From: Imbricaverruca yamaguchii
Lineage: Eukaryota > Arthropoda > Thecostraca > Neoverrucidae
Assembly: GCA_034440575.1 (NCBI GenBank)
Contig: JAOTOL010001225.1
Location: 186,001-250,000 of the forward strand
Direction of reading: 5' to 3'
Length of the DNA: 64,000 nt
Positions 23,431 through 36,329 of this stretch are shown here, piece after piece. The notes beneath the pieces are model-generated. The model was not told the DNA's origin. It worked only from the letters and a program-made list of their open reading frames with translations, and ran no database searches. Numbering within the stretch: the first letter of the stretch is position 1; every line of letters begins with the position of its first letter. Made by a program: the position numbers and the translations under genes.

Positions 23431-26400
23431 CCGACGGCGGAAAGCTGCAGCCGTCCATGGGTCGCATGTCCGCCGCGTTTTCTGACGCTAAGCGATCGTC
23501 TTAGCCGCAGCCGTGAGTCTTGATTGCCCATAGCTGTACGGTCTGATCTGATGCAGGCGGAAATCCGATTGTCGGAAGTTATAAGGCTCACTTTTCCGAG
23601 TCGACGAAATCTCGCGGCCGTGGCTGCAAAAAGTTGTCGGAAGCTCGCGATGTGCAAACGTCCGAGCTGACGAGGTACTGTGTAGGCCCCTGACTACCTG
23701 TCCCTACCTGACTGCTCGGCGCAACAGACGCACGAGCGAGAGGCGAGCCTCCCCGGTTGCAATGTCTGAACGTCGCACGAGCGTAGCATTTCCTACAGCG
23801 CCGCCCACGAGACTTCGCCGTGCACCGCCCGACGTACAAGTACACTCTGAATCGTTTGTATTACGGTCATCTAAGCATTCCAGACAAGACAAGGATGGAT
23901 GAGGCCACCCTGGGAACATGAGGAGTTTGCGCCAAAAGTGCGGAAAATAATAGCCCAAGTGCGGCAAATCACAGCCCAACCACGCAGCGCTGCCGTGCAG
24001 GGTGGAGTGCAGGGCACAAAAACAGCCAAGCCGTGTATGACGCGGAGGCTGAAGACAACACAATTGGGCCAAGGTTGCCAGTCGGGACAAGGATCATTTA
24101 CAAACTAATCAGACGATCGCAAAGGTAACGCCGGTCGGACACGCGCTTAGTGCGTCATACTGATTCAGAGCGGTCTCCCGAGAACAACAAACATGTTGGC
24201 ACTGACATGGGGTGGGCACTAACCGCCAGTAATAATTGAATACATCAAATGGACCCATTGACTTCGGGTACAGGCGTGACCAAGTCCATTCCAGTTCAAT
24301 GTGAACAATTATACTTGAAGGAGGAAATACCGATTGATATATCACGCGCCAATCCATGGATGGATGGATCCATGGATCCATTGACGTGTTCGGGATAAAT
24401 TGTTACGCATACAAATGTGCCGACCGCTCTAATGTTCCTCTGCCTGTACTCAGACGTGGAATACACTATCAGCATGCCTTGATATTAACGGTGTGTAACA
24501 TCGGATACATGGTGGTGTCCATTGCCATGACAAATTGTGGTTCTCCACCGACACCTTTGATCCTGGCAGCACTTTAAAAGCAATAATGGTGGGACAGACA
24601 CCAAGAAGCCGAGAAAGAAAAACCGCCGGCCGTTGGACGTACATGACAAACCACAGCCGGATCCTCCGGCTCAGGAAAACCACACGTGACATGTGATGCC
24701 GGGCTCCTCCATCCTAAAGAGCGGAGCGGCGCGTTTGTAAATCTGAGATGTTGTATAACACGAGTGTGAAGTTAACATAGACCGACGCCGCCAATTAAAG
24801 AGAATCACGAGAAGTCGAGTCATGCCATGTTCACAGGTAGATATTTAGTGTTAACATACAGGTGGTGATTGAGCATCACATAAAAGTGACTGAACACCAC
24901 CAAGCCTTTAGGACTTCAGCATCAGATGAGTATTTCGGTGGAAAACTTTAGTCGGAAACTTCGAAAACTTCACTTGTGGCTATGTGGTGACACAGCAGAC
25001 TCATGGATGGCGTTGCGTCGCTGATTCAATACATACCTTGCTTATTACACAGTAATTTTACGGGGCAGCAGCATGGAGGTGAAAATGCAAAGCAATCCAA
25101 AAAATTGTTTCGTATAAATATAATCCGTGGCCCTACGCTTCTTCACATAAATGAACGCTTCCCTCATACGAGCCATTTTGGGTCTCACTTGAAATATTGC
25201 AATGAGTTAGCACCTCGCGCGTTGCGCATTAAAGTGCTACTGGGCAGTAAACGAAGGTATTGATATACTGCACAGCCTGATCGAAGCTTCGACCACAACT
25301 GCATGCATGCTGATAAAATCACAATGCATGCAAAATGCATGTTAAAAGTACAAACGGTACTGATTTTACGTGATCACTTGAAATCATAAAAACGTCCAAC
25401 TTAAAGGCAATATTTCATAAGCCATCATTACAAGAATTTTAGTTAAAAAACAAACTACGCCTTCAGAGGGCGTTTCTAAGACTGAAGCGAACAAACTAGA
25501 AGGGATTCAAACGTAGTGAAACACTACGAAAAATAAGGGTGCAATTCGGTGGACCCGCAGACACTTTGTAGCGCTGGTCAGCATTTAGTTTTACAAACAC
25601 TGACACCTCCATTACAGCAAGATCAGTGCCGCATTCATTTTACATCAGCCTGGGCACAGAGCGGGACTTAAGCAGTGGAGGCGGCTGACAAATTCGGATT
25701 GAGTCCACTGTAAACGCGAGCGGTAAAACCCGGACCGCGAACATGTATCCGCTAAGCGGAGGATCAGTGATGAATAACTGGACCCGACCAAACGCAGGAT
25801 CAGACGTGGAGAGTTGCACCAGCTGTGATTTTTCCAATCGTATCGCCTTAGCGTTCAGGTGCGGACGTAAATCTGTACCGTTCGTCTTTCAGGAACTCAG
25901 TATTGAATCATGAACTCAAGTACTGAATCATGACTAGCGCTTCAATCGTGTGGAGTTATTTGACGTGACGTCTACTTCAGACGTATCGTTGTCACACGTC
26001 ATCTAGGCATACTGCCAGGAGAGCAGCCAGAATTTGCTTAAGGCAGGGCCCGACCCAAACATCTCATGGTATCAGGGCCACTTTCCGCGCGCGAAGGTGG
26101 AGTTATCTGTCCTTTCGAGGGTATCGAGCCCCTTCAATGTCCAGGCTCCTGATACAGAGCTTAGCACGGCGCCCTGTGGGGCAACACAAAGTGTGCTTAG
26201 GCAGCCAGCCTGAGCACTATCAGTCCCCGCAATATCAGAGTTTTGAACGTTTTGTACGTGTTCTGGTTATTCTGTAGTCGGTGCCGAATTTAAGATAGAT
26301 TTAACTGATCCCGCTAGGCATTCCCTTGGAGGGATATCGGAGCGCCCTACCAAACAACTTGTGTGGGGCATCGCAGCTGCCGCCAGGAGCCGACCGCAAT

Positions 26401-27273
26401 GAGTAATAACTATACGGTGAGAGAATGTGCACCGAGATGACTGTCCGAACTGCGAACTTCTTCGTGTATTGCAGAGTTGAACAAATAACATTTTTCTCCT
26501 CATCCAACCCAGGAAACCGAAACCGAAACCTAGAACAGCTAGGAAACCTAGAACAGCTAACCTAGAACAGCTAGGTCAAATATCTTGCAACATCTGATCT
26601 TCAATATGCCTTGGCCTTCGACTTTGGATAAATCCATCGCGACTGGCAAACGTCTCCAGAAGAGGTCTGTGGGTAGACCAGGCGTCATCCACACCGAATG
26701 GTTCCAGACTTCCAGCGGAACCTGATGCCACTCTCAACTCACGACAGCGGGTCGCCGCTCAAGTGGAGCGGGTAATGTCGTCAGAAACCACTCCTGATTA
26801 CACAACACCCACAAAAACACGCGGAGCGACCCAGTTGGAACCACAGGTGTACCACAGACGGGCGGCATCTGTCCATCAGAGGTGCCACAGTCAAATGGTC
26901 ACGTGCGGAGTCGACGACAAAAACTGGACCAGCGCCGCCGGCAAGTCCGGTAGTTGTCAGTTATTGCGGTCGTGGCTGTTGTCGTGGTTGCGGTCGCGGT
27001 CGAGGAGGGAGGGGGTCAGCCAGGCTGGCCCTGGTGTTGGGCTGATGTGGGTCCGATGTGCACGCGATTGATGGACCTGTTGTGGTATCCAGAGGAAATT
27101 AGAGCGTCCAGATCCAAGTGTGTGCGGACTTAGAATCCCGGCGGGAGAGGCTACCAAAGGTCACCTCGTGAAAAATTGTGGGCGACTTTTAACAAGCTTC
27201 ACAAAGGATTATCCTATCGATACCTTTGGGGAGCAATGTTTGAAATATATGACCTCACGTACCGACTTAAATT
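23431..27273. other. 3.8-kb stretch without recognised genes
   Basis: The longest region here without arrays. Composition shifts from GC-rich to AT-rich around 24700-25500. Local features: a palindromic patch of ATCCATGG/GGATCC at 24353-24381, and three copies of CCTAGAACAGCTA at 26530-26575. All open frames are below about 130 codons and none resembles a known family. Confidence 0.4.
26526..26577. repeat. Triplet of CCTAGAACAGCTAGG-type units
   Basis: Three closely spaced copies of ACCTAGAACAGCTA, preceded by CCGAAACCGAAACC. The unit is itself partly palindromic (CCTAG...CTAGG). Confidence 0.8.
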
Positions 27274-27455
27274 GGGGGCGGGGATGGCCGAGTTGTTAAG
27301 GTGATGAGCTCTGGGTACCAAATGTCCCGGGTTGGACACTAGCGCCGCTCGGGACATTTCCCAATCCGCGGCCCACCGGCGGAAGTGTGGGCGGCGCCGT
27401 TAGCCGTGGATATGCACAAAGTGCGTCGTGAACCACCCAATAAACAAAGAAACAA
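27274..27455 (+). mobile_element. Ser/Leu-like SINE, full length (family C)
   Basis: The head GGGGCGGGGATGGCCGAG with an A box-like region is followed by a degenerate B box. The body contains GGGACATTTCCCAATCCGCG and GGCGGCGCCGTTAGCCGTGG. The tail has AAAGTGCGTCGTGAACCACC then CAATAAACAAAGAAAC. It aligns end to end with the copy at 7329. No obvious flanking duplication. Confidence 0.83.
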
Positions 27456-27805
27456 CCGATTTCATTGGTGATGTAGGTGTGGGAAACCTCGAATATTCAC
27501 AGCTTCTGGGAGCAAATCACGTTTTTCGACCATGGGATCGGTCCATGGTTTCGAGGTAATCTGGTTAAGGCGTGGTCGGCTTCACAATACTTCATGATAA
27601 TCACGAAGCGCTTATAGAACGCGGGTATTCTGGCAGGAGTAAATTGGGATGCTTCGCAAATATAAGAGGGATGCTAATATAATATTGTCCCCAAATCGCG
27701 CCAAAGAAAACGTTGGAAGTATTATACTATGTAAAGCATGTATAATACTTCGGAAGTATTATTCATATGTTGTAATACTAAGACACGGAATGAGTGCGTG
27801 GGGCC
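27456..27805. other. Unique sequence, no gene seen
   Basis: AT-leaning, with a local direct repeat of GGAAGTATTAT near 27715 and 27751. Confidence 0.4.
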
Positions 27806-28318
27806 AGGGGGTCATGCAACCGCCACCGCTACCTTATCGCAGAACACAACACCCCACGGGGTCATGCCACCGCCACCGCTACCTTATCGCAGAACACAAC
27901 ACCCCACGGGGTCATGCCACCGCCACCGCTACCTTATCGCAGAACACAACACCCCACGGGGTCATGCCACCGCCACCGCTACCTTATCGCAGAACACAAC
28001 ACCCCACGGGGTCATGCCACCGCCACCGCTACCTTATCGCAACACGCCACCGCTACAACACGGGTCATGCCACCGCCACCGCTACCTTATCGCAGAACAC
28101 AACACCCCACGGGGTCATGCCACCGCCACCGCTACCTTATCGCAGAACACAACACCCCACGGGGTCATGCCACCGCCACCGCTACCTTATCGCAGAACAC
28201 AACTTATCACACCCCACGGGGGTCATGCCACCGCCACCGCTACCTTATCGCAGAACACAACACCCCACGGGGTCATGCCACCGCCACCGCTACCTTATCG
28301 CAGAACACAACACCCCAC
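27806..28318. repeat. 50-bp minisatellite, about 10 copies
   Basis: Units contain ACCGCCACCGCTACCTTATC, GCAGAACACAACACCCCACG and GGGTCATGCC. One copy near 28036 is rearranged and one near 28205 has a short insertion. Three plus-strand frames are open through the array. Confidence 0.94.
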
Positions 28319-28667
28319 GCTCTCACAGTATGACGACAGGTGCGTATGCGCCAATGCTCTAAACGTTGAGCTTGATAAAATAATATTTTGTTTACGTTGT
28401 GATGCAAAACAAAACCCAGCGGAACTCAATGAAAAATGTCACAGAGCTGACAAACAGGCAGTCAAACGTCGACAAGACGGAGAGTACACCAGAACCTTCC
28501 CAGCCCACGCCCATCCCGTCCCGGCCCACGCTCGTTTCGCCACGCCACGCCCCTACCACCGACCTCAACTGAATGACCTGTACTTAATGTAAAACAAAAA
28601 CTGAGGCCACTTCGAGTGCTTCAGCACGTGATTTTGTAGGCGATACACACGCATGGGGCGTGGCCGT
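28319..28667. other. Unique sequence, no gene seen
   Basis: No recognisable gene between two arrays. Confidence 0.4.
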
Positions 28668-29752
28668 GCACCCACCACCGTCAGCCGTCCACCACCGTCA
28701 GCCGTCCACCACCGTCAGCCGTCCACCACCGTCAGCCGTCCACCACCGTCAGCCGTCCACCACCGTCAGCCGTCCACCACCGTCAGCCGTCCACCACCGT
28801 CAGCCGTCCACCACCGTCAGCCGTCCACCACCGTCAGCCGTCCACCACCGTCAGCCGTCCACCACCGTCAGCCGTCCACCACCGTCAGCCGTCCACCACA
28901 GTCAGCCGTCCACCATGTCAGCCGTCCACTACCGTCAGCCGTCCACCACCGTCAGCCGTCCACCACCGTCAGCTGTCCACCACCGTCAGCCGTCCACCAC
29001 CGTCAGCCGTCCACCACCGTCTTGTAGCCGTCCACCGTCGTCAGCCGTCCACCACCGTCAGCCGTCCACCACCGTCAGCCGTCCACCACCGTCAGCCGTC
29101 CACCACCGTCAGCTGTCCACCACCATCAGCCGTCCACCGTCAGCCGTCCACCGCCGTCAGCCGTCCACCACCGTCAGCCGTCCACCACCGTCAGCCGTCC
29201 ACCACCGTCAGCCGTCCACCACCGTCAGCCGTCCACCACCGTCAGCCGTCCACCACCGTCGTCAGCCGTCCACCACCGTCAGCCGTCCACCACCGTCAGC
29301 CGTCCACCACCGTCAGCCGTCCACCACCGTCAGCCGTCCACCACCGTCAGCCGTCCACCCGTCACCTCCACCGTCGTCAGCCGTCCACCACCGTCAGCCG
29401 TCCACCACCGTCAGCCGTCCACCACCGTCAGCCGTCCACCACCGTCAGCCGTCCACCACCGTCAGCCGTCCACCGTCGTCAGCTGTCCACCACCGTCAGC
29501 CGTCCACCACCATCAGCCGTCCACCACCGTCAGCCGTCCACCACCGTCAGCTCCGTCCAGCCGTCCACCGCGTCCACCACCGTCAGCCGTCCACCACCGT
29601 CAGCCGTCCACCGTCAGCCGTCCACCACCGTCAGCTGTCCACCACCGTCAGCCGTCCACCGTCAGCCGTCCACCACCGTCAGCCGTCCACCACCGTCAGC
29701 CGTCCACCACCGTCAGCCGTCCACCGTCAGCCGTCCACCGTCGTCAGCTGTC
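28668..29752. repeat. 17-bp minisatellite, about 64 copies
   Basis: GTCCACCACCGTCAGCC units. Three units make 51 bp, so frames remain open (372 codons on the plus strand) and read as a 17-residue Pro/Ser/His-rich repeat. Short units lacking ACC occur in the second half. Confidence 0.95.
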
Positions 29753-30006
29753 CACTAACACAGAACTACGGCAATTAAGCCGCTAATGTCAGCCGTCGTG
29801 TTGTCCAAGTCCGGCTTCCAGCTGGCTTCCAACAACTGCGCGATGCCCGCTCTGATACGAGTGGAGAAGAAAAACGACCGTAGCCGATGTTGTGCGACAG
29901 CTGGCGTGGCTTGTCGCCGCTGACCTTGTAGCATTCAGCTTACGCAGGTTACACGAAAACATACCGCCCCGAAACTCTAGTGTAACGGGTGCCGTGAGGC
30001 GCTGCG

Positions 30007-30092
30007 CCTTCACATTGAAGGTTGGCTGGTCGGCTTTTGGAGCTCAGGTGGGCATCGATCGAGTCGGTCATACAGCGCTCATAACCTTCACA
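30007..30092 (-). mobile_element. Ultra-short SINE-tail element, copy 3 (diverged)
   Basis: The body, about 70 bp (30015-30084), contains GGTTGGCTGGTCGGCTTTTG, GGGCATCGA and GGTCATACAGCGCTCATAA. It is closest to the copy at 48815. An 8-bp direct repeat CCTTCACA at 30007 and 30085 may be the target-site duplication, but this is weak. Confidence 0.5.
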
Positions 30093-30124
30093 GTCAAACA
30101 GTGTCAACGAAGTCAAGACAAGTC

Positions 30125-30304
30125 ACACGAAGTCAGTACAAGAAGAGGAAGAACATTGGGTTCTTTTACGACGCATTCAACCGCTAGGTCGCACAGAGTC
30201 GCCAACCCCTCAGGCCGATTGGTCGCGGGTGGACTCGGTAAATGCCGTCGGCTGTGAGATTCGAACCCACAATCTTGCGATCACGAGTCCGACACGAAGT
30301 CAGT
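30125..30304 (-). mobile_element. 5'-truncated Lys-like SINE with 13-bp TSD (family A)
   Basis: Identical ACACGAAGTCAGT repeats at 30125-30137 and 30292-30304 flank the element. On the minus strand it begins inside the anticodon arm (CGGACTCGTGATCGCAAG), keeps the B box, the linker, hairpin 1 and hairpin 2, and ends in a GAAGAGG-rich 3' tail on the plus strand. A 5' truncation with a target-site duplication is the classic result of target-primed reverse transcription. Confidence 0.85.
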
Positions 30305-31525
30305 CCACGTGAGGAGCGACGCGTCACGACATCGACTCGTGAAGTGTGATGCCGTGTCGTGAGCACGGATAATCTTGACGTCGCCATCGGAAAGCGAGCT
30401 AATAAGCCGCATAAATCACAAGAAACCCGATTTATGCTGCGGATGGGAAAAGCTGTTCCGATTGGCCAATCGAACGCCCGATTTCCGGATACCTCCCCAA
30501 TGGAGAAAGAAGGATGTGCGGAGTGACGCATACGCTCGCGGGTAAGTCGGCGACAGGCAATCAATATCTGCCGCGCTGGCAGTGCAGCGTGGCACCTGGG
30601 ACGCAGCTGACTGCCACCGCCGGTCAGAAGGTAGCGCTCGGTCGCGTATGTGTGGCCTATTCACATCCAGCGTAGTATCACCCCCACCCCCACCCCGCTG
30701 CGTCTGAGGTCATGTGATGACGGCAACCAGTCACAGAGAAGGACGGATTGTTCTCAGCTTGCTGCCTATGATGACGTTCCAGCTGGTCTGCCACTTCCTC
30801 AAGAGGTCTTTAAATTATGGATAAAATGCGTCGTGCGTAACAACGTGGGCCCCAACGTCACGTTTGGCTGCAACAGCAGCGACCTTGTTGCCACTGTTTC
30901 CCATGTGGCTCGGAATCCAGCAAAAAAAAAAACCACCTTTCACCTCTACTGATAAGTAATACGAATCCGCATAGGACTTCTTGTAATATTGTGTTCCACG
31001 AGTAAAACGTTCCCAGCACGAGCAAGCTACTGGGCGAGTCGCAAAGAACAACAGAACTTGTTGACCTGGAATGACATGGCTTCCTCATTTTCCTATCCCC
31101 CACTAATGTGTCCGCGAAATTGGCCATTTTTCACCGGCCTAGTTTTTGTCTGATGCTTTGCAACACACTTGGCGTGAAACCACCTACTGTGAACGCAGTC
31201 AACATCAGCACCAGCAGACCTCAGCAAACATCCGCAAACTGCACGGCACCAGCCTCTGGAATGTCCATGACACAAAACGAGCAAAATACTTCGCAACACT
31301 GTACAATTTCATCAAGATCATATCCGTCACGAGGACACTATCAAAAATCATAACTGCCGGCGTGCAACATTCCACCTCCATTCAGCTTACCGCAAGCGGC
31401 AACACCAAACAGCAATGGCGGTGTCGGAATGCGTGATGCTTACAAACAACAGTCCACGGAATCCGTGGACTGTCACTGGTATTAGTTGAACGAGCAGGGG
31501 TGATGGAGGGGCGATGGAGGGGTAA
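30305..31525. other. Unique sequence, no gene seen
   Basis: About 1.2 kb; a short poly-A run lies near 30921. Apart from the 31449 hairpin I see no structure and no credible gene. Confidence 0.4.
31449..31473. repeat. Perfect 12-bp-arm palindrome
   Basis: ACAGTCCACGGA and TCCGTGGACTGT pair perfectly around a single central A. It could be a cruciform or a dimeric protein site; no context supports a specific role. Confidence 0.85.
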
Positions 31526-31650
31526 TGGTGCGTCTACCAGGTCTGGTCACATATCGCTCATACTTCCAACTGATTGCTGGTTGGTGGGTTATTTCAGTTT
31601 TATGGTGCATCTACCACGTCTGGTCACATATCGCTCATACTTCCAACTGT
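31526..31650. repeat. Direct repeat of about 45 bp
   Basis: TCTGGTCACATATCGCTCAT followed by ACTTCCAACTG occurs twice, about 75 bp apart, with GTGCRTCTACCA in front of each copy. Confidence 0.85.
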
Positions 31651-32043
31651 AATCGCCATTTAGCATAGCGGACGTTGAAAGCGGACATTTCGAAATGGTC
31701 CCAGCCCCCCCCCCCCCCCATTTATGCGACCATTGTCACGCGCTTGACCTACACGCCAGCACTCCCGGCGGCATGATCTCGACACGACACACCAGGCACG
31801 CGGCCGACGCTGTGGGACCGACACCAGACTGGCGACGCCGGCTGGCTGCCCGGCCAGCGCGCTGACGTCACTGGCGCTACGTGACGTCACCGGTTCGGTG
31901 AGAGTTGCGCGGCGGGCGGACGTGCTGCCTTGTGTGCACGTTTGTTGCACAGGAACGTGCGATACAAATCGTCCTGTCACGTGCAGGAGTGCGGCTGACC
32001 CGCACAGCCATTTCACCTCTTATGCAATAGGTTCATGGGCGTG
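31651..32043. other. CpG-rich unique sequence with poly-C tract
   Basis: About 16 C residues near 31706-31721, then GC-rich DNA with one TGACGTCA near 31883. No gene recognised. Confidence 0.4.
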
Positions 32044-32330
32044 CACACCAAGATCAACGCAGACTTCTTGCGACAGATGGTCAAGATCAGACTTGAAGAC
32101 TTCTTGCGATGGATAGTCAGGATCAGACTTGAAGACGTTTTGCCATAGATAATCAAGATCAGACTTGATGACGGCTTGCGATAGATGGTCAGGATCAGAC
32201 TTGAAGACGTCTTGCGATAGATGGTCAAGATCAGACTTGGAAGTCGTCTTGCGACAGATGGTCAGGATCAGCCTTGAAATACGTCTTGCGATACAGATAG
32301 TCAGGATCAGACTTGAAGACGCCTTGCGAT
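32044..32330. repeat. 36-bp tandem repeat, about 8 copies
   Basis: Units of AGATGGTCAAGATCAGACTT plus GAAGACTTCTTGCGAT, each differing at a few positions and unrelated to the 36-bp array at 11414. Confidence 0.92.
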
Positions 32331-32527
32331 GGCCTTCAGGCCGCGCGAATAATGTCACGAAACGTCGCCACTGATTGACCAACGTGCTGATCGGCTGGAG
32401 GGCTAATCTGCCACTGTGTCACAATCGCGACACAATGGTGGTAAGCTTCTCATCCGCGAGCCAAGAGAGTGGCTTCCCGTCTGTCCGGTGTCGCAGACGT
32501 CGAGTCGGCGACTCGTCAGCCGACAGG

Positions 32528-33948
32528 TAGTACAGGTGATGAGCGACTGCCGTTGTAATATGTACAGGTGATGAGCGTGGTTTTGTACGGTGTGGCTGTT
32601 GTACAGGTGATGAGCGACTGCCGTTGTAATATGTACAGGTGATGAGCGACTGCCGCTGTAATATGTACAGGTGATGAGCGACTGCCGCTGTAATATGTAC
32701 AGGTGATGAGCGACTGCCGTTGTAATATGTACAGGTGATGAGCGACTGCCGCTGTAATATGTACAGGTGATGAGCGACTGCCGTTGTAATATGTACAGGT
32801 GATGAGCGACTGCCGTTGTAATATGTACAGGTGATGAGCGACTGCCGTTTAATATGTACAGGTGATGAGCGACTGCCGCTGTAATATGTACAGGTGATGA
32901 GCGACTGCCGTTGTAATATGTACAGGTGATGAGCGACTGCCGTTGTAATATGTACAGGTGATGAGCGACTGCCGTTGTAATATGTACAGGTGATGAGCGA
33001 CTGCCGTTGTAATATGTACAGGTGATGAGCGACTGCCGCTGTAATATGTACAGGTGATGAGCGACTGCCGCTGTAATATGTACAGGTGATGAGCGACTGT
33101 CGTTGTTATATGTACAGGTGATGAGCGACTGCCGCTGTAATATGTACAGGTGATGAGCGACTGCCGCTGTAATATGTACAGGTGATGAGCGACTGCCGTT
33201 GTAATATGTACAGGTGATGAGCGACTGTCGTTGTAATATGTACAGGTGATGAGCGACTGCCGTTGTAATATGTACAGGTGATGAGCGACTGCCGCTGTAA
33301 TATGTACAGGTGATGAGCGACTGCCGTTGTAATATGTACAGGTGATGAGCGACTGCCGTTGTAATATGTACAGGTGATGTATGAAGGGAGCGACTGCCGT
33401 TGTAATATGTACAGGTGATGAGCGACTGCCGTTGTGATATGTACAGGTGATGAGCGACTGCCGCTGTAATATGTACAGGTGATGAGCGACTGCCGCTGTA
33501 ATATGTACAGGTGATGAGCGACTGCCGCTGTAATATGTACAGGTGATGAGCGACTGCCGTTGTAATATGTACAGGTGATGAGCGACTGCCGTTGTAATAT
33601 GTACAGGTGATGAGCGACTGCCGTTGTAATATGTACAGGTGATGAGCGACTGCCGCTGTAATATGTACAGGTGATGAGCGACTGCCGTTGTAATATGTAC
33701 AGGTGATGAGCGACTGCCGTTGTAATATGTACAGGTGATGAGCGACTGCCGTTGTAATATGTACAGGTGATGAGCGACTGCCGTTGTAATATGTACAGGT
33801 GATGAGCGACTGCCGCTGTAATATGTACAGGTGATGAACGACTGTCGCTGTAATATGTACAGGTGATGAGCGACTGCCGTTGTAATATGTACAGGTGATG
33901 AGCGACTGCCGCTGTAATATGTACAGGTGATGAGCGACTGCCGTTGTG
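32528..33948. repeat. 32-bp minisatellite, about 44 copies
   Basis: Units GTACAGGTGATGAGCGACTG plus CCGTTGTAATAT, strikingly uniform except for a C/T switch in CCGYTG. One unit near 33380 is interrupted by TATGAAGGG. The minus-strand frames (367 and 287 codons) read through three unit phases and are not genes. The uniformity contrasts with the indel-rich 39-bp array. Confidence 0.96.
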
Positions 33949-34287
33949 ACATGCAGCCCCGTTCCTCAACCTGCAGTTCGCGCCTGCCGCATTAGGTGTT
34001 GCCAGAGGCCGACCCAGGGATTATCACGGCGGCACATCTCCTCAGAGGGAAGCATTCGGCGCACAAATTCGTCGAGCGGGAAGGGCGGTCCGCCGTGGGA
34101 ATGCACTCGAGCACACTGAAAGGGCGTCTTGTCGTCTCGAGGGGGCGCTTTTCCCCTGAAAATGCGAAAATGCACTTGTGTCTTCTCGGCCGGAATGTCA
34201 CACCTTTCCATGGGGGTGGGGAGGAGGCGCATGTCCTCCCGTGTGCCCGCCCTGGATGAACGTGAGTAATGTAGCAACCACGAGATC
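33949..34287. other. Unique sequence, no gene recognised
   Basis: A minus-strand open frame of 103 codons (33966-34277) spans almost the whole stretch but shows no family I recognise. Treated as uncertain. Confidence 0.35.
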
Positions 34288-34545
34288 AGCGTCGAGCATT
34301 GGCATTTCCGGGAATTTGTAGGATAGTTGGTTGCAGGATATTTGAGAGATGTATGTGCTGCTTGTCATGCTGTCCCCATATGGAACCAATAAACGGACCG
34401 CGCCGGTGCACGTAGACTATGTGCTATATATGCATAACTAATTAATGATGATTAATGATTACTATATAATAATTATGCAAACAATTTTGATACTAAACTT
34501 CTGATGCGCATACTTGTTCTTTATTCTTATTATTCTATTAATTTT
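34288..34545 (+). repeat. Dispersed repeat, left member of inverted pair
   Basis: Starts near GAGCATTGGCATTTCCGGGA, runs through CATGCTGTCCCCATATGGAA and CCAATAAACGGACC, then into an AT-rich end with TTCTGATGCGCATACTTG. The same order occurs in reverse complement at 36330-36630. Many substitutions separate the copies, so both are old. Confidence 0.85.
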
Positions 34546-34872
34546 CATTTCATTATTATAAAATATCAACAATCCAAATATAAATTACAAAATATCAACA
34601 ATCGAAAAATATATCGCAATATATCAAAATACATACAAAATATTTCACATTACCCCCAAACTGTCCCAGACGATCAGCTACGGGAAGGTGGAGGATGTGA
34701 GGGAGGTGAGGTAGGTTTGGGAGCCAGTGGACGCGAGGTCGCGCAGTGACAATAGGTATGAAACTTCCCGAAATATACGAGGCGTATTGGCGCCCTACTT
34801 CTCAGTTGGTTGGTTAGTTTTGTAGCTCCCGTCTCCAAGGGTGTGAATTGCGCCGCCGCATAGTGATCACCG
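34546..34872. other. AT-rich then mixed unique sequence
   Basis: AAATATCAACAATC occurs twice in the AT-rich part. No gene recognised. Confidence 0.4.
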
Positions 34873-35685
34873 CGTTCCGGATCGGTGTCAGACGCCGATC
34901 TGACGTTCCGGACCGGTGTAGGACGCCGATCTGACGTTCCGGACCGGTGTAGGACGCCGACCTGACGTTCCGGACCGGTGTAGGACGCCGACCTGACGTT
35001 CGACCGGTGTAGGACGCCGATCTGACGTTCCGACCGGTGTAGACGCCGACCTGACGTCCGGACCCGCGGACCGGTGTAGGACGCCGACCTGACGTTCCGG
35101 ACCGGTGTAGGACGCCGACCTGACGTTCAGGACCGGTGTAGGACGCCGACCTGACGTTCCGGACCGGTGTAGGACGCCGACCTGACGTTCCGGACCGGTG
35201 TAGGACGCCGACCTGACGTTCCGGACCGGTGTAGGACGCCGACCTAACGTGACCGGGGCCGACGTTCCGGACCGGTGTAGGACGCCGACCTGACGTTCCG
35301 GACCGGTGTAGGACGCCGACCTGACGTTCCGGACCGGTGTGCGCCGACCTGACGTTCCGACCGGTGTAGGCCCTGACTTCGACCGGTGTAGGACGCCGAC
35401 CTGACGTTCCGGACCGGTGTAGGACGCCGATCTGACGTTCCGGACCGGTGTAGGACGCCGATCTGACGTTCCGGACCGGTGTAGGACGCCGACCTGACGT
35501 TCCGGACCGGTGTAGGACGCCGATCTGACGTTCCGGACCGGTGTAGGACGCCGACCTGACGTTCCGGACCGGTGTAGGACGCCGACCTGACGTTCCGGAC
35601 CGGTGTAGGACGCCGACCTGACGTTCCGGACCGGTGTAGGACGCCGACCTGACGTTCCGGACCGGCGTCAGACGCCGACCTGAAT
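34873..35685. repeat. 31-bp minisatellite, about 26 copies
   Basis: Units GGACCGGTGTAGGACGCCGA plus CCTGACGTTCC. Copies at 35000-35070 and 35330-35390 are damaged by short deletions. It lies between the two members of an inverted dispersed repeat. Confidence 0.95.
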
Positions 35686-36329
35686 CCACCGCCCTGTGGC
35701 AGGGACTCCAGCCGAAACAGTCGGCGGCCCATTCGAGCATGCGTGTCCATTTCCCTTTCAACTCCAACGAGCGAAGTGTTCAATTTTACACGTGACTTTA
35801 TGTTCGACCTAACTCCTATCCTTGTGCAGCCCATGCGTCCCACTCGAGAAACGGGGCAAAGCGTGTGCGAGAGCGCATCCATATAATTCATCGGTCGTTT
35901 TGTGCCTATCAAACTGTCATATAGAGGCATTGTAAGCACATATTACACTCCGACAGATATCTCTGCTTGCCCGTCATGAGCTACTGCAGTGCATAATTTA
36001 TTACAATCCACTGCACTTAAGATACTTCGACATTTATAAAACTGCTGACAGACAGAGAGACAGACAGCGGAAAGAGATGTTTTGATCATCTCCATATAGA
36101 GCTGAAGTCCAATTGTTTGCGATCAGAATAGTCAGGACTATTTGGGGATCCCGCACCCTTCTTCCCCCCCTCCCAAGCCAACAGCCATGAACTATCGTGA
36201 TTTACAGGAACATGCAGGCTTCAGTTAAGCTCACTATCTCGAACTCACCGCCTTCTGTTCATGTTCCTAAGCGTAATATATTTTGTATCATTGTTATTTA
36301 GTCTAATTAATTATTCAGAATAAGAATGA
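35686..36329. other. Unique sequence, no gene seen
   Basis: No gene recognised. Short GACAGACAGAGAGACAGACAG simple repeat near 36047. Confidence 0.4.

Noticed and set aside
32528..33948. CRISPR-like array
   Set aside because: The 32-bp units are contiguous with no unique spacers, and the window is eukaryotic.
32849..33969. 367- and 287-codon minus-strand frames
   Set aside because: Translation of the 32-bp array; the reading cycles through all three unit phases.
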